DNA of 64,000 bases from Natronobacterium haloterrestre (GTDB lineage Archaea > Halobacteriota > Halobacteria > Halobacteriales > Natrialbaceae), in the NCBI RefSeq assembly GCF_900112205.1, contig NZ_FOKW01000007.1, positions 62,001-126,000 of the forward strand, read 5' to 3'. Numbering within the stretch: position 1 is the stretch's first letter; every line of letters begins with the position of its first letter. Made by a program: the position numbers and the translations under genes. The notes under the pieces were generated by a model, which did not search any database, was not told the origin of the DNA, and was given only the letters and a program-made list of their open reading frames with translations. Shown here piece by piece: positions 16,758-26,401 of this stretch.

Positions 16758-17732
16758 ATGGCGAGCGATTCCGCGGTCGACGCCCCCGCCGTCGACCATC
16801 GGGTAGACGCAACCGACGACGCCGTTCACGGCGCCTGGAACAACGGCCTCGAGCCCGTCCTGACCGTCGCGTCCGGCGACGTCCTCGAGATCGAGTGCCG
16901 GGACGCGACCAACGGGCAACTCGGTCCGGACGCGACGGTCGCGGACCTGGCTACGCTGGACGTCGACCAGGTGCACGCGCTGACGGGGCCGATCGCCGTC
17001 GAGGGGGCCGAACCCGGGGACGTTCTCCAGGTGGAGGTGCTCGGCCTCGAGCACCGCGGCTGGGGGTACACCCTCGTCCTCCCGGGAGAGTCGGGGATGG
17101 GGTTGCTCCCCGAGGAGTTCCCGGAGCCGGCGATCCACGTCTGGGACCTCGCGGACGGCGTCGCTCGCTTCGTCGACGGGATCGAGGTACCGCTGACTCC
17201 GTTCCCCGGTATCGTCGGCGTCGCCCCCGCCGCGGACGGCGAGCACGACACGAACCCGCCGCGGGCGGTCGGCGGCAACCTCGACGTCAAACACCTCGGG
17301 GCGGGATCGACGCTGTCCCTCCCGGTCGAGGTCGAGGGCGCGCTGTTCAGCATCGGCGACTGCCACGCCGCCCAGGGCGACGGGGAGGTCTGTGTCTCGG
17401 GGATCGAAGCGCCGATGTCGGTCACCTGTCGGCTCACCGTCCGGTCGGACCTCGAGATCGATCGCCCGCGGTTCGAGACCGACGGGCCGTTCACGCCGAC
17501 CGGCAGCGACGAGCCGATGGTCGGGACGATCGGGCTCGGGGACGGCGTACGCGAGGCGGCGAGAGACGCCGTCTGCGGGATGATAGACCACCTCCACGCG
17601 GAGCGGGGTCTCTCCCGGGAGCAGTCGTACGTCCTCTGTTCGGCGGCCGTCGACCTGAAGATCAACCAGTTGGTCAACGAGCCGACCTCGACCGTCTCCG
17701 CGTACCTCCCGGAGAGCGTCTTTCCCGACTGA
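16758..17732 (+). CDS. Acetamidase/formamidase family amidohydrolase
   Basis: A 324-residue enzyme predicted to hydrolyse short-chain amides such as formamide or acetamide to the acid and ammonia in the cytoplasm. Family blocks visible include the N-terminal GAWNNGLEPVLTVASGDVLEIECRD, the central GGNLDVKHLGAGSTLSLPVEVEGALFSIGDCHAAQGDGEVC with its conserved Asp, His and Gln, and the C-terminal SAAVDLKINQLVNEP. The length is normal for the family. No urea or amide transporter is adjacent; the neighbours are a helicase on the other strand and a Bat-type regulator, so it seems monocistronic. Substrate preference cannot be read from the sequence. Confidence 0.88.
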   Translation: MASDSAVDAPAVDHRVDATDDAVHGAWNNGLEPVLTVASGDVLEIECRDATNGQLGPDATVADLATLDVDQVHALTGPIAVEGAEPGDVLQVEVLGLEHRGWGYTLVLPGESGMGLLPEEFPEPAIHVWDLADGVARFVDGIEVPLTPFPGIVGVAPAADGEHDTNPPRAVGGNLDVKHLGAGSTLSLPVEVEGALFSIGDCHAAQGDGEVCVSGIEAPMSVTCRLTVRSDLEIDRPRFETDGPFTPTGSDEPMVGTIGLGDGVREAARDAVCGMIDHLHAERGLSREQSYVLCSAAVDLKINQLVNEPTSTVSAYLPESVFPD

Positions 17733-17861
17733 TGGCGATTCGAAGACGGGCCGTTCGGCGTCGGTGGAACACATTTGTCGATCGGGCGCATACGAGAGGC
17801 ATGGATCGACACCGAGCGCTCGCGTTCCGGCCGATCGGAGGCGCGGACCCGACACGGGGCG

Positions 17862-19025
17862 ATGACTGACGAGGACGGATTCGACGGAGCGACGCCCGAC
17901 TCCGGACCGGAGACGGCGACCGACGAGTCCGGATCCGACTGCGACGACGATCGAACCCTCCCCGCCGACCTCGCGCGCCGCGCGTTCGACGTCGGGCCCA
18001 TCAGCACGGTGATCGTCGACTCGGACGGCTGTATCGTCTTCGCGAACGCTCGGGCCGCCGAAACGCTCGGGCTCTCCCGTGAGGAGATCACCAGCCGACG
18101 GTACGGAGCGGCGGACTGGAAGATCCACGACGACGACGGCGCGTGCATCCCCAGGGAGGAGCATCCGGTGACGTCCGTCCTCGAGACCGGCGAGTCCGTC
18201 TTCGGATTCGAACACTGGATCGAGCGACCGGACGGCTCGGAACGGTGGCTGACGTCCAACTCCGCGCCGGTGAAAGACGAGGACGGCACGGTCGAGTCCG
18301 TCGTCGTCTCCTTCGAGGACGTGACCGCCCTGAAACGCCGCGAGGAGCGGTTGACGAGCGACCACATGCGCCGACTCGAGTTCCGAACCGACGGATCGGC
18401 GGTGCCGCCCTCCCTCCGGGTCGATCGCGGCGAGTGGCGGATCGAGGTCGAATCGGTCGTCTCGATGCCCGACGGGGCGACCGTCCAGTACATGGGGACG
18501 ACGGACCTCACCGCGGGCGCGTTCGTCACCGCCGTCGAGGAGGTCCCCCACTACGTCGACGTCCGCCTGCTCAGTACGGCCGACGGCTACAGCCGAGTCG
18601 AGGCCCGCGCCGAGTCCGCGACGGTCTCGGAGGTGTTCCAGGAACTCGGCGGCCACCCAATCGCCGTCGTCATCGCCCACGACGAGGTCCGCTTTCTCGG
18701 TGACCTGCCGGGCGACGTCGATCACCGGCTGGCCGCGGAGGGCATCCGGGCGTTCCACCCCGAGGTCGAACTGGTGGCCGAGGAACTCGTCTACTCGCCG
18801 CATCTGCTGTACGACGTCGTCGTCGACGAACTCACCGACCGGCAGTTCGCTGCGCTCGAGGCGGCGTACTTCAGCGGCTACTTCGATACCCCCCGGACCA
18901 GCACCGGCGACGAGCTCTCGGAGCGGTTCGGCGTGACCAGACAGACGTTCAACCAGCACCTCCGCAAGGCCCAGCGGACCGTCTTCCGACAGCTGTACGA
19001 AAAGTCGGGGGAGAGGGCACGCTGA
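17862..19025 (+). CDS. PAS domain and Bat-type HTH_10 transcriptional regulator
   Basis: A 387-residue cytoplasmic one-component regulator. Residues 38-150 form a PAS domain (PISTVIVDSDGCIVFANARAAETLGLS ... VSFEDVTALKRREERL). Residues 165-320 form the bacterio-opsin-activator GAF/HTH-associated domain (LEFRTDGSAVPPSLRVDRGEWRIEVESVVSM). Residues 325-380 hold the HTH_10 DNA-binding domain (LTDRQFAALEAAYFSGYFDTPRTSTGDELSERFGVTRQTFNQHLRKAQ). Proteins of this architecture include Bat, which activates bacterio-opsin and retinal genes under low oxygen and light. The crtY-brp pair 16 kb upstream makes a similar role possible but unproven. The ATG at 17862 begins just before an acidic N-terminus. Confidence 0.87.
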   Translation: MTDEDGFDGATPDSGPETATDESGSDCDDDRTLPADLARRAFDVGPISTVIVDSDGCIVFANARAAETLGLSREEITSRRYGAADWKIHDDDGACIPREEHPVTSVLETGESVFGFEHWIERPDGSERWLTSNSAPVKDEDGTVESVVVSFEDVTALKRREERLTSDHMRRLEFRTDGSAVPPSLRVDRGEWRIEVESVVSMPDGATVQYMGTTDLTAGAFVTAVEEVPHYVDVRLLSTADGYSRVEARAESATVSEVFQELGGHPIAVVIAHDEVRFLGDLPGDVDHRLAAEGIRAFHPEVELVAEELVYSPHLLYDVVVDELTDRQFAALEAAYFSGYFDTPRTSTGDELSERFGVTRQTFNQHLRKAQRTVFRQLYEKSGERAR

Positions 19026-19072
19026 CTAGTCAGCGTCCGCGCTTACGTCGAGGGTTCCCGTACGGACGTGCA

Positions 19073-19411
19073 ATGAGCGACCACCTGACCCGGTCCGATT
19101 CCGGTCCGTCCCAGTCCCCCGATCATACGCCCGCCGAGAGCGACCTCACCGAAGTCGTCCACGCCCGATTCGACGCGAGCGACGATTCGGTCGTCGTCGC
19201 CGTCGTCGAAACCGTCGCGACCGTCGTCGACCGCGACCCCCTCGAGTTGCCGCCGCTGTTCGAAAGCGTCGACACCGAAGCCCTGGAAACGCTCGTGCGT
19301 TCGTCCCCCCGGAACCGGGAGACCAGCCTCGAGGTGACGTTTTCCTACATGGACTGTCCCGTTACGGTCTCGGCTCGCGGCGACGTCGTGGTCGAAGTAC
19401 CCGGTCGGTAG
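19073..19411 (+). CDS. HalOD1 output-domain protein
   Basis: A 112-residue single-domain protein. After a short polar N-terminus, residues 28-110 match the haloarchaeal HalOD1 output domain: an alternating pattern with VVVAVVETVATVVDRDPLELPPLFESVDTEALETLV and a C-terminal LEVTFSYMDCPVTVSARGDVVVEV. HalOD1 domains occur alone or fused to receiver domains in haloarchaeal signalling and are thought to be output modules; biochemical function is unknown. It lies 47 bases downstream of the PAS-Bat regulator on the same strand and may be co-transcribed with it. Confidence 0.85.
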   Translation: MSDHLTRSDSGPSQSPDHTPAESDLTEVVHARFDASDDSVVVAVVETVATVVDRDPLELPPLFESVDTEALETLVRSSPRNRETSLEVTFSYMDCPVTVSARGDVVVEVPGR

Positions 19412-19615
19412 CCGCGGTTTCTGGTTTCTGGACCGGCGCGAGTACTCGAGCCACGACTTCGGTCGGGAATGAGGGGGTTCCGAGCGCAGTCTCCCCATTG
19501 CCGGCCGGCGGACGTGTTCCGGGAACCGATACTGCTCGGATACTACGGGAGGTGATTTGCCCCCGCGTGAGCGGTGACCTCAACCCTTTTATTACCGCTG
19601 TTCGTTGACCCGAAC

Positions 19616-20848
19616 ATGAGCGAAGACGAGGGCACGAACCATTCGGCCCAGGGTGTCCCGTCAGAGGAGGAATCCGACGACGGCGAGACGACTGCCGACG
19701 AACGGTCGGCTGCCGGAGCCGAAACGGAACCAGAAACCGAACCGGACGCGTCCGACGGCGACTCGGCGCGCGGCGACGACGCGGGCGACGAAACGGAGGC
19801 TGCAAGCGACGATTCGACCCCGGCGGCGTCGGCCGACGCGGAGGTGGGGTCCGACCCCGAGTCGAACTCCGAGTCGGACTCCAAATCCGAACCCGAAGAC
19901 GACCACGTCCCGGAAACCAGCGCCGACGTCCAGCGCATCCTCGACCGCGTCACCGAGTACGACGACGAACTCGCCCACAAGGTCAACTCCATCGTCGACC
20001 AGGCGCGGGACCTCTCGGGCACCGTTTCCCACCAGCGCGAGGAACTCGAGGACCTCTCCGAGCGCGTCGAGTCCCAGGCCGAGACGATCGGCCAGCTCCA
20101 GGAGGAACTCGAGGCCCGCGAACGGGCGATCGAGGAGCGCGACGAGCAACTCGAGGAGTACGAGGAGGAGATCGAGGACCTGAAGAGCCGCCTCAAGCGC
20201 AAGCAGGCCGACTTCCAGAACTACAAGAAGCGGGCCAAGAAGCGTCAACAGCAGATCAAGGACCGCGCGACAGAGGACCTGGTCGAACGACTCGTCGACG
20301 TTCGGGACAACCTCAAGCGCGCCCTCGAGGAGGAAAGCGGCGACGCCGAGAGCCTGCGCGACGGCGTCGAGATGACCCTCCGGGAGTTCGACCGCATCCT
20401 CGAGGACGAGAACGTCACGGAGGTCGACCCCGAACCGGGCGACGAGGTCGACCCGCAGCGTCACGAAGTGATGATGAAAGTCGACAGCGACCGGCCCGAG
20501 GGGACGGTCGCCGACGTCTACACGCCGGGCTACGAGATGGGCGACAAGGTCATCCAGCACGCGCAGGTGACGGTTTCGAACGGTGAACTCGCCGAGGACG
20601 AAGGCGATGCGGAGGCCGAAGCCGACGAGGACGCGGACGAGGACGCGGACGAGGACGCGGAGGCCCAGTCTGCCGCCGACGAAGCCGACAGCGGCGAGGA
20701 CGCGGACGGGACCCCCGACGACTCCGACGACAGTGAGAGAGAGGCGGAGTCGGACGAGGCCAGCGACGAAAACGACGGCGAGAACGAGGGCGACGAAGCG
20801 ATCGAACTCGGCGGCGAGGTCGCCGGAGACGCCGAGGCCGACGAGTAA
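19616..20848 (+). CDS. grpE: GrpE nucleotide exchange factor
   Basis: GrpE releases ADP from DnaK and resets the chaperone cycle in the cytoplasm. This protein has 410 residues, about twice the usual length. The GrpE core lies at about residues 130-330: a long coiled coil with many Glu, Arg and Gln heptads, then KRKQADFQNYKKRAKKRQQQ, LVDVRDNLKRAL, and the C-terminal beta domain EVDPQRHEVMMKVDSDRPEGTVADVYTPGYEMGDKVIQHAQVTV. The first 100 and last 80 residues are low-complexity acidic extensions, the latter partly encoded by a GACGAGGACGCG repeat. A TTTTATTA box lies about 25 bases before the ATG. It precedes dnaK and dnaJ on the same strand, but each has its own promoter. Confidence 0.93.
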   Translation: MSEDEGTNHSAQGVPSEEESDDGETTADERSAAGAETEPETEPDASDGDSARGDDAGDETEAASDDSTPAASADAEVGSDPESNSESDSKSEPEDDHVPETSADVQRILDRVTEYDDELAHKVNSIVDQARDLSGTVSHQREELEDLSERVESQAETIGQLQEELEARERAIEERDEQLEEYEEEIEDLKSRLKRKQADFQNYKKRAKKRQQQIKDRATEDLVERLVDVRDNLKRALEEESGDAESLRDGVEMTLREFDRILEDENVTEVDPEPGDEVDPQRHEVMMKVDSDRPEGTVADVYTPGYEMGDKVIQHAQVTVSNGELAEDEGDAEAEADEDADEDADEDAEAQSAADEADSGEDADGTPDDSDDSEREAESDEASDENDGENEGDEAIELGGEVAGDAEADE

Positions 20849-20991
20849 GACGCTTCCTTCTCCGGCCGAATCGCGTTTTGGTTTCGCTCGAGCAACCCAT
20901 CTCGAGGCGACTCGATTCGTCCCGATCACGGTCGCCCCCGATCGTACCGCCCGCTGCGCTTTTATTCGCGACCTGACTCGAGCTAGTAACG

Positions 20992-20997
20992 TTTAAA
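20992..20997 (+). promoter_or_regulatory. TATA box of dnaK
   Basis: TTTAAA inside the palindrome GTTTAAAC lies 27-32 bases before the dnaK ATG at 21024. A strong box with an almost leaderless start fits a heat-inducible gene. Confidence 0.65.
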
Positions 20998-21023
20998 CCA
21001 AAGTGCGCACAATCCACTCCATA

Positions 21024-23030
21024 ATGGCGAGCAACAAGATTCTCGGAATCGACCTCGGGACGACGAACAGCGCGTTCGCGGTGATGGAAGGCGGCGATCC
21101 GGAGATCATCGCCAACGCGGAAGGCGAACGAACGACGCCCTCCGTCGTCGCCTTCACCGAGGACGACGAACGACTCGTCGGGAAACCGGCGAAGAACCAG
21201 GCCGTCCAGAACCCCGAGCGCACGATCCAGTCGATCAAGCGCCACATGGGCGAGGACGACTACACCGTCGAGATCAGCGAGGGATCGGAAGATCCCTCGA
21301 GCAGCCGGACGGAGTCCGGCGACGACGACGAGGAGTACACGCCCGAAGAGATCTCGGCGATGATCCTCCAGAAGATCAAGCGCGACGCCGAGGAGTACCT
21401 CGGCGACGAGGTCGAGAAGGCCGTCATCACGGTCCCCGCGTACTTCTCGGACCGCCAGCGCCAGGCGACCAAGGACGCCGGCGAGATCGCCGGCTTCGAG
21501 GTCGAGCGCATCGTCAACGAGCCCACCGCCGCGTCGATGGCCTACGGGCTCGACGACGAGTCCGACCAGACCGTGCTCGTCTACGACCTCGGTGGTGGCA
21601 CCTTCGACGTCTCCATCCTCGATCTCGGCGGGGGCGTCTACGAGGTCGTCGCCACCAACGGTGACAACGACCTCGGCGGCGACGACTGGGACCAGGCGAT
21701 CATCGACTGGCTCGCCGAGGAGTTCGAGGACGAACACGGCATCGACCTCCGCGAGGACCGCCAGGCCCTCCAGCGGCTGAAAGACGCCGCCGAGGAGGCC
21801 AAGATCGAACTCTCCTCGCGCAAAGAGACCGAGATCAACCTGCCGTTCATTACCGCGACGGACGACGGACCCATCCACCTCGAGAAGTCGCTCACCCGCG
21901 CGAAGTTCGAGTCGCTGACCGAGGACCTCATCGAGCGGACCGTCGAACCGACCGAGCAGGCCCTCGAGGACGCCGATTACGAGAAAAGCGACATCGACGA
22001 AGTGCTGCTCGTCGGCGGTTCGACCCGGATGCCCCAGGTCGAGGCGAAGGTAGAGCAACTCACCGGACAGGAGCCCCAGAAGAACGTCAATCCCGACGAG
22101 GCCGTCGCGCTGGGCGCGGCGATCCAGGGCGGCGTCCTCGGCGGCGAGGTCGACGACATCGTCCTGCTGGACGTCACCCCGCTCTCGCTCGGTATCGAGG
22201 TCAAGGGCGGGCTCTTCGAGCGCCTGATCGAGAAGAACACGACGATTCCCACCGAAGAATCCAAAATCTTCACCACGGCGGCGGACAACCAGACCACCGT
22301 CCAGGTCCGGGTCTTCCAGGGTGAACGCGAGATCGCCGAGGAGAACGAACTGCTCGGCGAGTTCCACCTGACCGGCATCCCGCCGGCACCCGCCGGAACG
22401 CCCCAGATCGAGGTCACGTTCTCCATCGACGAGAACGGGATCGTCAACGTCTCCGCCGAGGACAAAGGCTCCGGCGAGAGCGAGGAGATCACCATCGAGG
22501 GCGGCGCCGGCCTCTCGGACGACGAGATCGAGCGCCTGCAGCAGGAGGCCGAAGAGCACGCCGAGGAGGACCAGAAGCGCCGCGAGCGCATCGAGGCCCG
22601 CAACACGGCCGAGGCGACGATCCAGCGCGCCGAGAAACTCTTAGAGGAGAACGACGAGCAGGTCGACGACGACCTCCGAGAGACGATCGAGGCGGCCATC
22701 GAGGACCTCGAGGAGACGATCGACGACGGCGAGGCCGACGCCGAGGAGATCGAGACGGCGACCGAGGAACTGAGCCAGGAACTCCAGGAAATCGGCAAGC
22801 AGGTCTACCAGCAGCAGGCCGAGGGCGCAGCGGGCGCCGGCGGCGCTGCTGGCGGTGCCGCGGGCGGCGCTGCGGGTGCCGGCCCCGGCGGCATGGGCGG
22901 TATGGGCGGCGGCCCGAACCCCGGTCCGGGCGCCGGTGCCGGTGCGGGCGCCGCCGGTGCCGAGGACGACGAGGAGTACGTCGACGCCGACTTCGAGGAC
23001 GTCGACTTCGACGAGGACGACGAGGAGTAA
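21024..23030 (+). CDS. dnaK: Hsp70 chaperone DnaK
   Basis: The 668-residue Hsp70 binds exposed hydrophobic segments of client proteins in an ATP-dependent cycle with DnaJ and GrpE. Hallmarks include the N-terminal phosphate loop [34 protein letters not shown], the second phosphate loop [19 protein letters not shown], the adenosine loop [12 protein letters not shown], the interdomain linker [15 protein letters not shown], a substrate-binding beta domain, a helical lid, and a Gly/Ala/Met-rich acidic tail ending [19 protein letters not shown]. Residues about 83-103 hold an acidic Ser-rich insertion ([19 protein letters not shown]) within the ATPase domain. Its own TATA box gives an almost leaderless message. 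Gene order grpE-dnaK-dnaJ is conserved in haloarchaea. Confidence 0.96.
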   Translation: MASNKILGIDLGTTNSAFAVMEGGDPEIIANAEGERTTPSVVAFTEDDERLVGKPAKNQAVQNPERTIQSIKRHMGEDDYTVEISEGSEDPSSSRTESGDDDEEYTPEEISAMILQKIKRDAEEYLGDEVEKAVITVPAYFSDRQRQATKDAGEIAGFEVERIVNEPTAASMAYGLDDESDQTVLVYDLGGGTFDVSILDLGGGVYEVVATNGDNDLGGDDWDQAIIDWLAEEFEDEHGIDLREDRQALQRLKDAAEEAKIELSSRKETEINLPFITATDDGPIHLEKSLTRAKFESLTEDLIERTVEPTEQALEDADYEKSDIDEVLLVGGSTRMPQVEAKVEQLTGQEPQKNVNPDEAVALGAAIQGGVLGGEVDDIVLLDVTPLSLGIEVKGGLFERLIEKNTTIPTEESKIFTTAADNQTTVQVRVFQGEREIAEENELLGEFHLTGIPPAPAGTPQIEVTFSIDENGIVNVSAEDKGSGESEEITIEGGAGLSDDEIERLQQEAEEHAEEDQKRRERIEARNTAEATIQRAEKLLEENDEQVDDDLRETIEAAIEDLEETIDDGEADAEEIETATEELSQELQEIGKQVYQQQAEGAAGAGGAAGGAAGGAAGAGPGGMGGMGGGPNPGPGAGAGAGAAGAEDDEEYVDADFEDVDFDEDDEE

Positions 23031-23235
23031 ACGACGCCCGCGACGGCGACCCCGTTCGCCGTTCGGGGTGCCGTCGTGGTCGCTAACTGTACGAACGCGA
23101 AGCGCGTCACCGTAGTCGGATCGGACTCGAGGATTCGCCGATCCCCCTCTCGAGTGTGCCGTCGCTCGCCACTCGCGTCCCGTTCACAGCCTTCGTTCGT
23201 TTGAAGTGGCTCAACCGACTATCGGTGGACAACGA

Positions 23236-24393
23236 ATGAGCGAGGATTTCTACGACGTGCTCGGTGTGAGCCCCGACGCCTCCACCGAGGAGATCAAGAA
23301 GGCCTACCGGGAGAAGGCCACGGAATACCACCCGGACGTCAGCGACGATCCCGACGCCGAGGAGAAGTTCAAGAAGATACAGAAGGCCAAGAAGGTCCTG
23401 ACCGACGAGCAAAAGCGCAAGGCCTACGACCGGATGGGCCACGACCGCTACGAACAGGCCGAGAAACACGGTTTCGACGCCGGCGAAGGCGGCGCAGGTG
23501 GCATGGGCGGCGACCCCTTCGGCGGCATGGGCGGTGGCGGCATGGGCGGCGGCCTCGGCGACATCTTCGAACAGGTCTTCGGCGGCGGCGCGGGCCGCGG
23601 CCGACGCCGCCAGCGCAAGGGCCAGGACCTCCGAACGGAACTCGAGATCGACCTGGAGGAGGCCTTCGAGGGCGTCGAGAAGCAGTTCACGATCGAACGT
23701 CCCGAGGCCTGTGACGCGTGTAACGGCGAGGGCCATCCGCCGGACGCCGACTCCCGAACCTGTCCGGAGTGTCAGGGTCGCGGCCAGAAACGGCAGGTTC
23801 AGCAGACGCCGCTCGGCCGGGTCCAGCAGACGACCACCTGTCGCCGCTGTGAGGGCGAGGGGACGATCTACTCCGAGACCTGCAGCGAGTGTCGCGGCGA
23901 GGGGTACGTCCGCAACGAGACGACCCTGACCGTCGAGGTCCCGGCCGGCATCCAGGACGGCCAGACGCTGCGGATGGAACGCGAGGGCGCGCCCAGCCCC
24001 GACGGCGGTCCGAAAGGCGACCTGCTGATCGACGTCTCGATCCGCGAACACGAGCAGTTCGAACGCGAGGGCGACGACCTGCGCTACCGCCTCCCCATCT
24101 CGTTCCCGCAGGCGACGTTCGGCGACACGGTCGAGGTCCCGACGCTCGACGGCGCGGCCGAGTTCGAGATCCCCGCGGGCACCCAGAGCGGCGAGACGTT
24201 CCGCCTCGAGGGCAAGGGGATGCCCCGCCTGCGCGGGCGCGGCCAGGGAGACCTCTACGTGCAGGTCCAGGTCGTCACCCCCGAGAGCCTGAACGAGGAA
24301 CAGCGCGAGGCGCTCGAGGCGTTCGCCGAGGCCGGCGGGGACGAGATCGAGGTCAACGAAGGGTTCTTCGAGAAGATCAAGCGAGCGTTCTGA
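23236..24393 (+). CDS. dnaJ: Hsp40 co-chaperone DnaJ
   Basis: A type I DnaJ of 385 residues that delivers clients to DnaK and stimulates its ATPase. All domains are present: the J domain (residues 1-70) with its HPD motif in YHPDVSDDPDAEEKFKKI, a Gly/Met/Phe-rich linker (about 85-120), the zinc-binding region with four CxxCxGxG repeats (CDACNGEG, CPECQGRG, CRRCEGEG, CSECRGEG; about 158-227), and the C-terminal substrate-binding beta domains. A TTTGAAG box about 30 bases before the ATG gives it its own promoter, 205 bases after dnaK. Length and motifs are canonical. Confidence 0.96.
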   Translation: MSEDFYDVLGVSPDASTEEIKKAYREKATEYHPDVSDDPDAEEKFKKIQKAKKVLTDEQKRKAYDRMGHDRYEQAEKHGFDAGEGGAGGMGGDPFGGMGGGGMGGGLGDIFEQVFGGGAGRGRRRQRKGQDLRTELEIDLEEAFEGVEKQFTIERPEACDACNGEGHPPDADSRTCPECQGRGQKRQVQQTPLGRVQQTTTCRRCEGEGTIYSETCSECRGEGYVRNETTLTVEVPAGIQDGQTLRMEREGAPSPDGGPKGDLLIDVSIREHEQFEREGDDLRYRLPISFPQATFGDTVEVPTLDGAAEFEIPAGTQSGETFRLEGKGMPRLRGRGQGDLYVQVQVVTPESLNEEQREALEAFAEAGGDEIEVNEGFFEKIKRAF

Positions 24394-24826
24394 GGCGTTT
24401 AGCAACCGCGAGACGGTCGCTTGCTGCCGCTGGCCGTCCATTCATACCGGGATCCGGTGGTGGCCTCTCGCTCCCTTCCGCCCTCACGTCTATTCTCGGT
24501 GATAATATCCGCAGGGTGGGATTTCGGGTCGAATCGGTGATCACTGGGCTGTCTCCCCTCGAGCGTGGGCTACCGGCCGACCGGCAACGGGCCGACCCAA
24601 TTCGGTGTTACCCGCGCCCGGTCACCCGGTCAGTCGTCGAATAAATACTGCCGGTTCGCAACCTGAAATTCGGTATCCGTTTACGTTCTCCAGAGTGTGC
24701 TAGCCTGAACATTCGCCGTAACAGGTGATTTCCGGATTATGTCGCCGGTCGGGCTCGACGGTTTCTTTCCACACATTGTTTCTCATGCAAAATAGTGAAC
24801 CGTGGCCTGGAGATAGTACCGGTCGC
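24394..24826. other. Intergenic region after dnaJ without a recognised gene
   Basis: This 433-base stretch has mixed composition and no convincing open frame, tRNA or known RNA fold. The last part contains GTTTCTTTCC near 24761, which could be the TATA-like element of the downstream channel-like gene. The GC-rich middle (24540-24620) has short self-complementary runs of CCGG but no clear terminator. Confidence 0.4.
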
Positions 24827-25624
24827 ATGGTACGAATTCAACCCGCACAACAGGTACAGGTGCCCGAATGGTTGCAGGAGCCGGTTGCGGAACTGCTCAC
24901 GTTCCTGCCCCGGATCCTCGGAGCGCTGGTCATCCTCTTCGTCGGCTGGATCGTGGGTCGACTCGTCGCGCGAGTCGTCCGCGGGATCGCCGACGGCGTC
25001 GAACTCGACCGGATGGTCCTCGAGACGCCGCTCGGGCGGATATTAGGCGGCACGGAAGGGGCCGTCTCGAGAGCGTTCGGAAAGCTCGGAAAGTGGCTGG
25101 TCTACGGCCTCGCCGTCCTCGCGGCCGCGAACGCCCTCGCGATCCCGACGCTCTCCGAGTGGATCTCGACGGCCGTCGCTTACCTGCCCGCCCTCATCGC
25201 GGGCCTGCTCGTCATCGTCCTCGGGTTCATCGTGGCCGATTTCATCGGCGACGTGATCGAGCGGACCCGGGCGGCGACGGAGACGGCCTACACCAGTTGG
25301 TTCGCGGACGGCGCACGGATGTTCCTCTACTTCACGGCGATCGTCATCGGCCTCGACACGATGGGGATCGACGTTGGCATCCTGTACGTCTTCGCGCGGG
25401 CGCTGGCCTGGGGCCTGGCGGCCGCCGTCGCGATCGGTGCCGGCGTCGCCTTCGGGTGGGGCGGCAAGGACTACGTCGCCGAGAACATCGACCGCTGGAT
25501 GGGCCGCGCGAGTTCGGCCGGACCCGCCGAAGGCGGGACCGGAACCGGCGGACGGCAGAGTACGAGCGAGTCCCCCGGACCCGACCGCGAACCCGGTCCC
25601 GGGCCGGGTACCGAGGAGGACTGA
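24827..25624 (+). CDS. Mechanosensitive-channel-related conserved membrane protein
   Basis: A 265-residue membrane protein. It begins with an amphipathic segment, VPEWLQEPVAELLTFLP, followed by a Gly/Val-rich helix (ILGALVILFVGWIVGRLVARVVRGI). Three or four more helices follow, the last in GILYVFARALAWGLAAAVAIGAGVAFGWGGKDYVAENIDRWM. These repeats match the conserved TM-helix family found next to or within MscS-like proteins in haloarchaea, but there is no MscS beta domain, so channel activity is only inferred. The C-terminus is a Pro/Gly/Thr-rich tail. An ATG 14 codons earlier (24785) is possible. The stop codon is immediately followed by an 80-base inverted-repeat element. Confidence 0.7.
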   Translation: MVRIQPAQQVQVPEWLQEPVAELLTFLPRILGALVILFVGWIVGRLVARVVRGIADGVELDRMVLETPLGRILGGTEGAVSRAFGKLGKWLVYGLAVLAAANALAIPTLSEWISTAVAYLPALIAGLLVIVLGFIVADFIGDVIERTRAATETAYTSWFADGARMFLYFTAIVIGLDTMGIDVGILYVFARALAWGLAAAVAIGAGVAFGWGGKDYVAENIDRWMGRASSAGPAEGGTGTGGRQSTSESPGPDREPGPGPGTEED

Positions 25625-25704
25625 TACGGTTCACTGTAAGTCATTCCCGGCGCAACCGCCGCCCGGGTCGCGGTTGCCCCGGGACATCGGGACCGGGATC
25701 CGTA
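25625..25704. repeat. Copy 1 of an 80-base inverted-repeat element abutting a stop codon
   Basis: A long imperfect palindrome that starts with TACGG directly after the TGA of the preceding gene and ends with CCGTA. The inner stem is CCCGGCGCAACCGC (25646-25659) paired with GCGGTTGCCCCGGG (25670-25683), matching at 13 of 14 positions around a 10-base loop. The outer arms are symmetric in length. A second copy with the same inner arm and the same 16-base spacing lies at 27541-27619. It could act as a transcription terminator, an RNA-stabilising hairpin or a non-autonomous mobile repeat. Confidence 0.75.
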
Positions 25705-25762
25705 TGAGTCGATCCGACCTGACGCGGCCGCTGTCGGGTGACGGGCGAACCCGCTCGCCCGC

Positions 25763-26173
25763 TCACTCCGCCGGCGACGCCTCGGTTTCGGCTTTCGTCC
25801 CGCCCGTCCGAAACAGCGGACGGACCGGCACGACCACGGAGGAGCGAACGACCCGTCCGTCGATCGATCGCCACTTCTCGAGTCGCGCGAGGCGGTGGGT
25901 GTCGGCGTACGCCTCCTCGATTCGGTCGAGGATCGCGTCGAAGGCGTCCGCGTCGAAGTCGGCTGCCGGAACGCGGTCGGTGGTGACGGCGATCCCGCGC
26001 AGTTGTGGCACGACGTCGAGTCGCCCCTCGAAGAGGTACTCCAGGTCCTCGATCCGGTCGTGGACCGCGCCGACGGACGGCCCGTCCGTCCCCCCGGGGA
26101 ACGAGACGTAGGCCTGGTACTGATCCGGTCGACCCGTCACGCGACGCCTCCAGATCGTTCGTAGCCAGTTCAT
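25763..26173 (-). CDS. Conserved hypothetical protein
   Basis: A 136-residue soluble protein with no family I can name. It begins MNWLRTIWRRRVTGRPDQYQAYVSFPGG and has a regular mix of helices and strands, including VHDRIEDLEYLFEGRLDVVPQLRGIAVTTDRVPAADFDADAFDAILDRIEEAY. The basic N-terminus and acidic body are typical of haloarchaeal cytoplasmic proteins. There is no signal peptide, membrane segment or metal motif. It faces the membrane-protein gene at 26402 across a 228-base divergent region and has no operon partner. Reality is supported by normal codon bias and sensible composition, but function is unknown. Confidence 0.5.
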   Translation of the reverse strand: MNWLRTIWRRRVTGRPDQYQAYVSFPGGTDGPSVGAVHDRIEDLEYLFEGRLDVVPQLRGIAVTTDRVPAADFDADAFDAILDRIEEAYADTHRLARLEKWRSIDGRVVRSSVVVPVRPLFRTGGTKAETEASPAE

Positions 26174-26401
26174 CGGTTCCCCCCGGCCGCGGGCCGGTAC
26201 GACCGGTCGCCGGGGCGATCGGCGGCGCTCCCGTCGGCGGCGTCGGTCTGTCGCTGCGCCATTCGTGCTCAGGATCGACTTCGCGGCGCGGGTAATACGT
26301 CCTTTGTTGTGCGCCGCGCCCGTCAGTGACCCGGACTGTCTCCGGGTCCGACGGGTCCCGAGTCAAGAGACCTATGTACCGAGGGGCGAAACGGACGCCC
26401 C

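Noticed and set aside
19412-19615. Possible small RNA before grpE
   Set aside because: The region has no stable hairpin or conserved motif I can recognise beyond the grpE TATA-like box.
20550-22559. 669-codon open frame antisense to dnaK
   Set aside because: It mirrors the codon pattern of dnaK, has no recognisable domain or promoter, and is a well-known artefact of GC-rich hsp70 genes.
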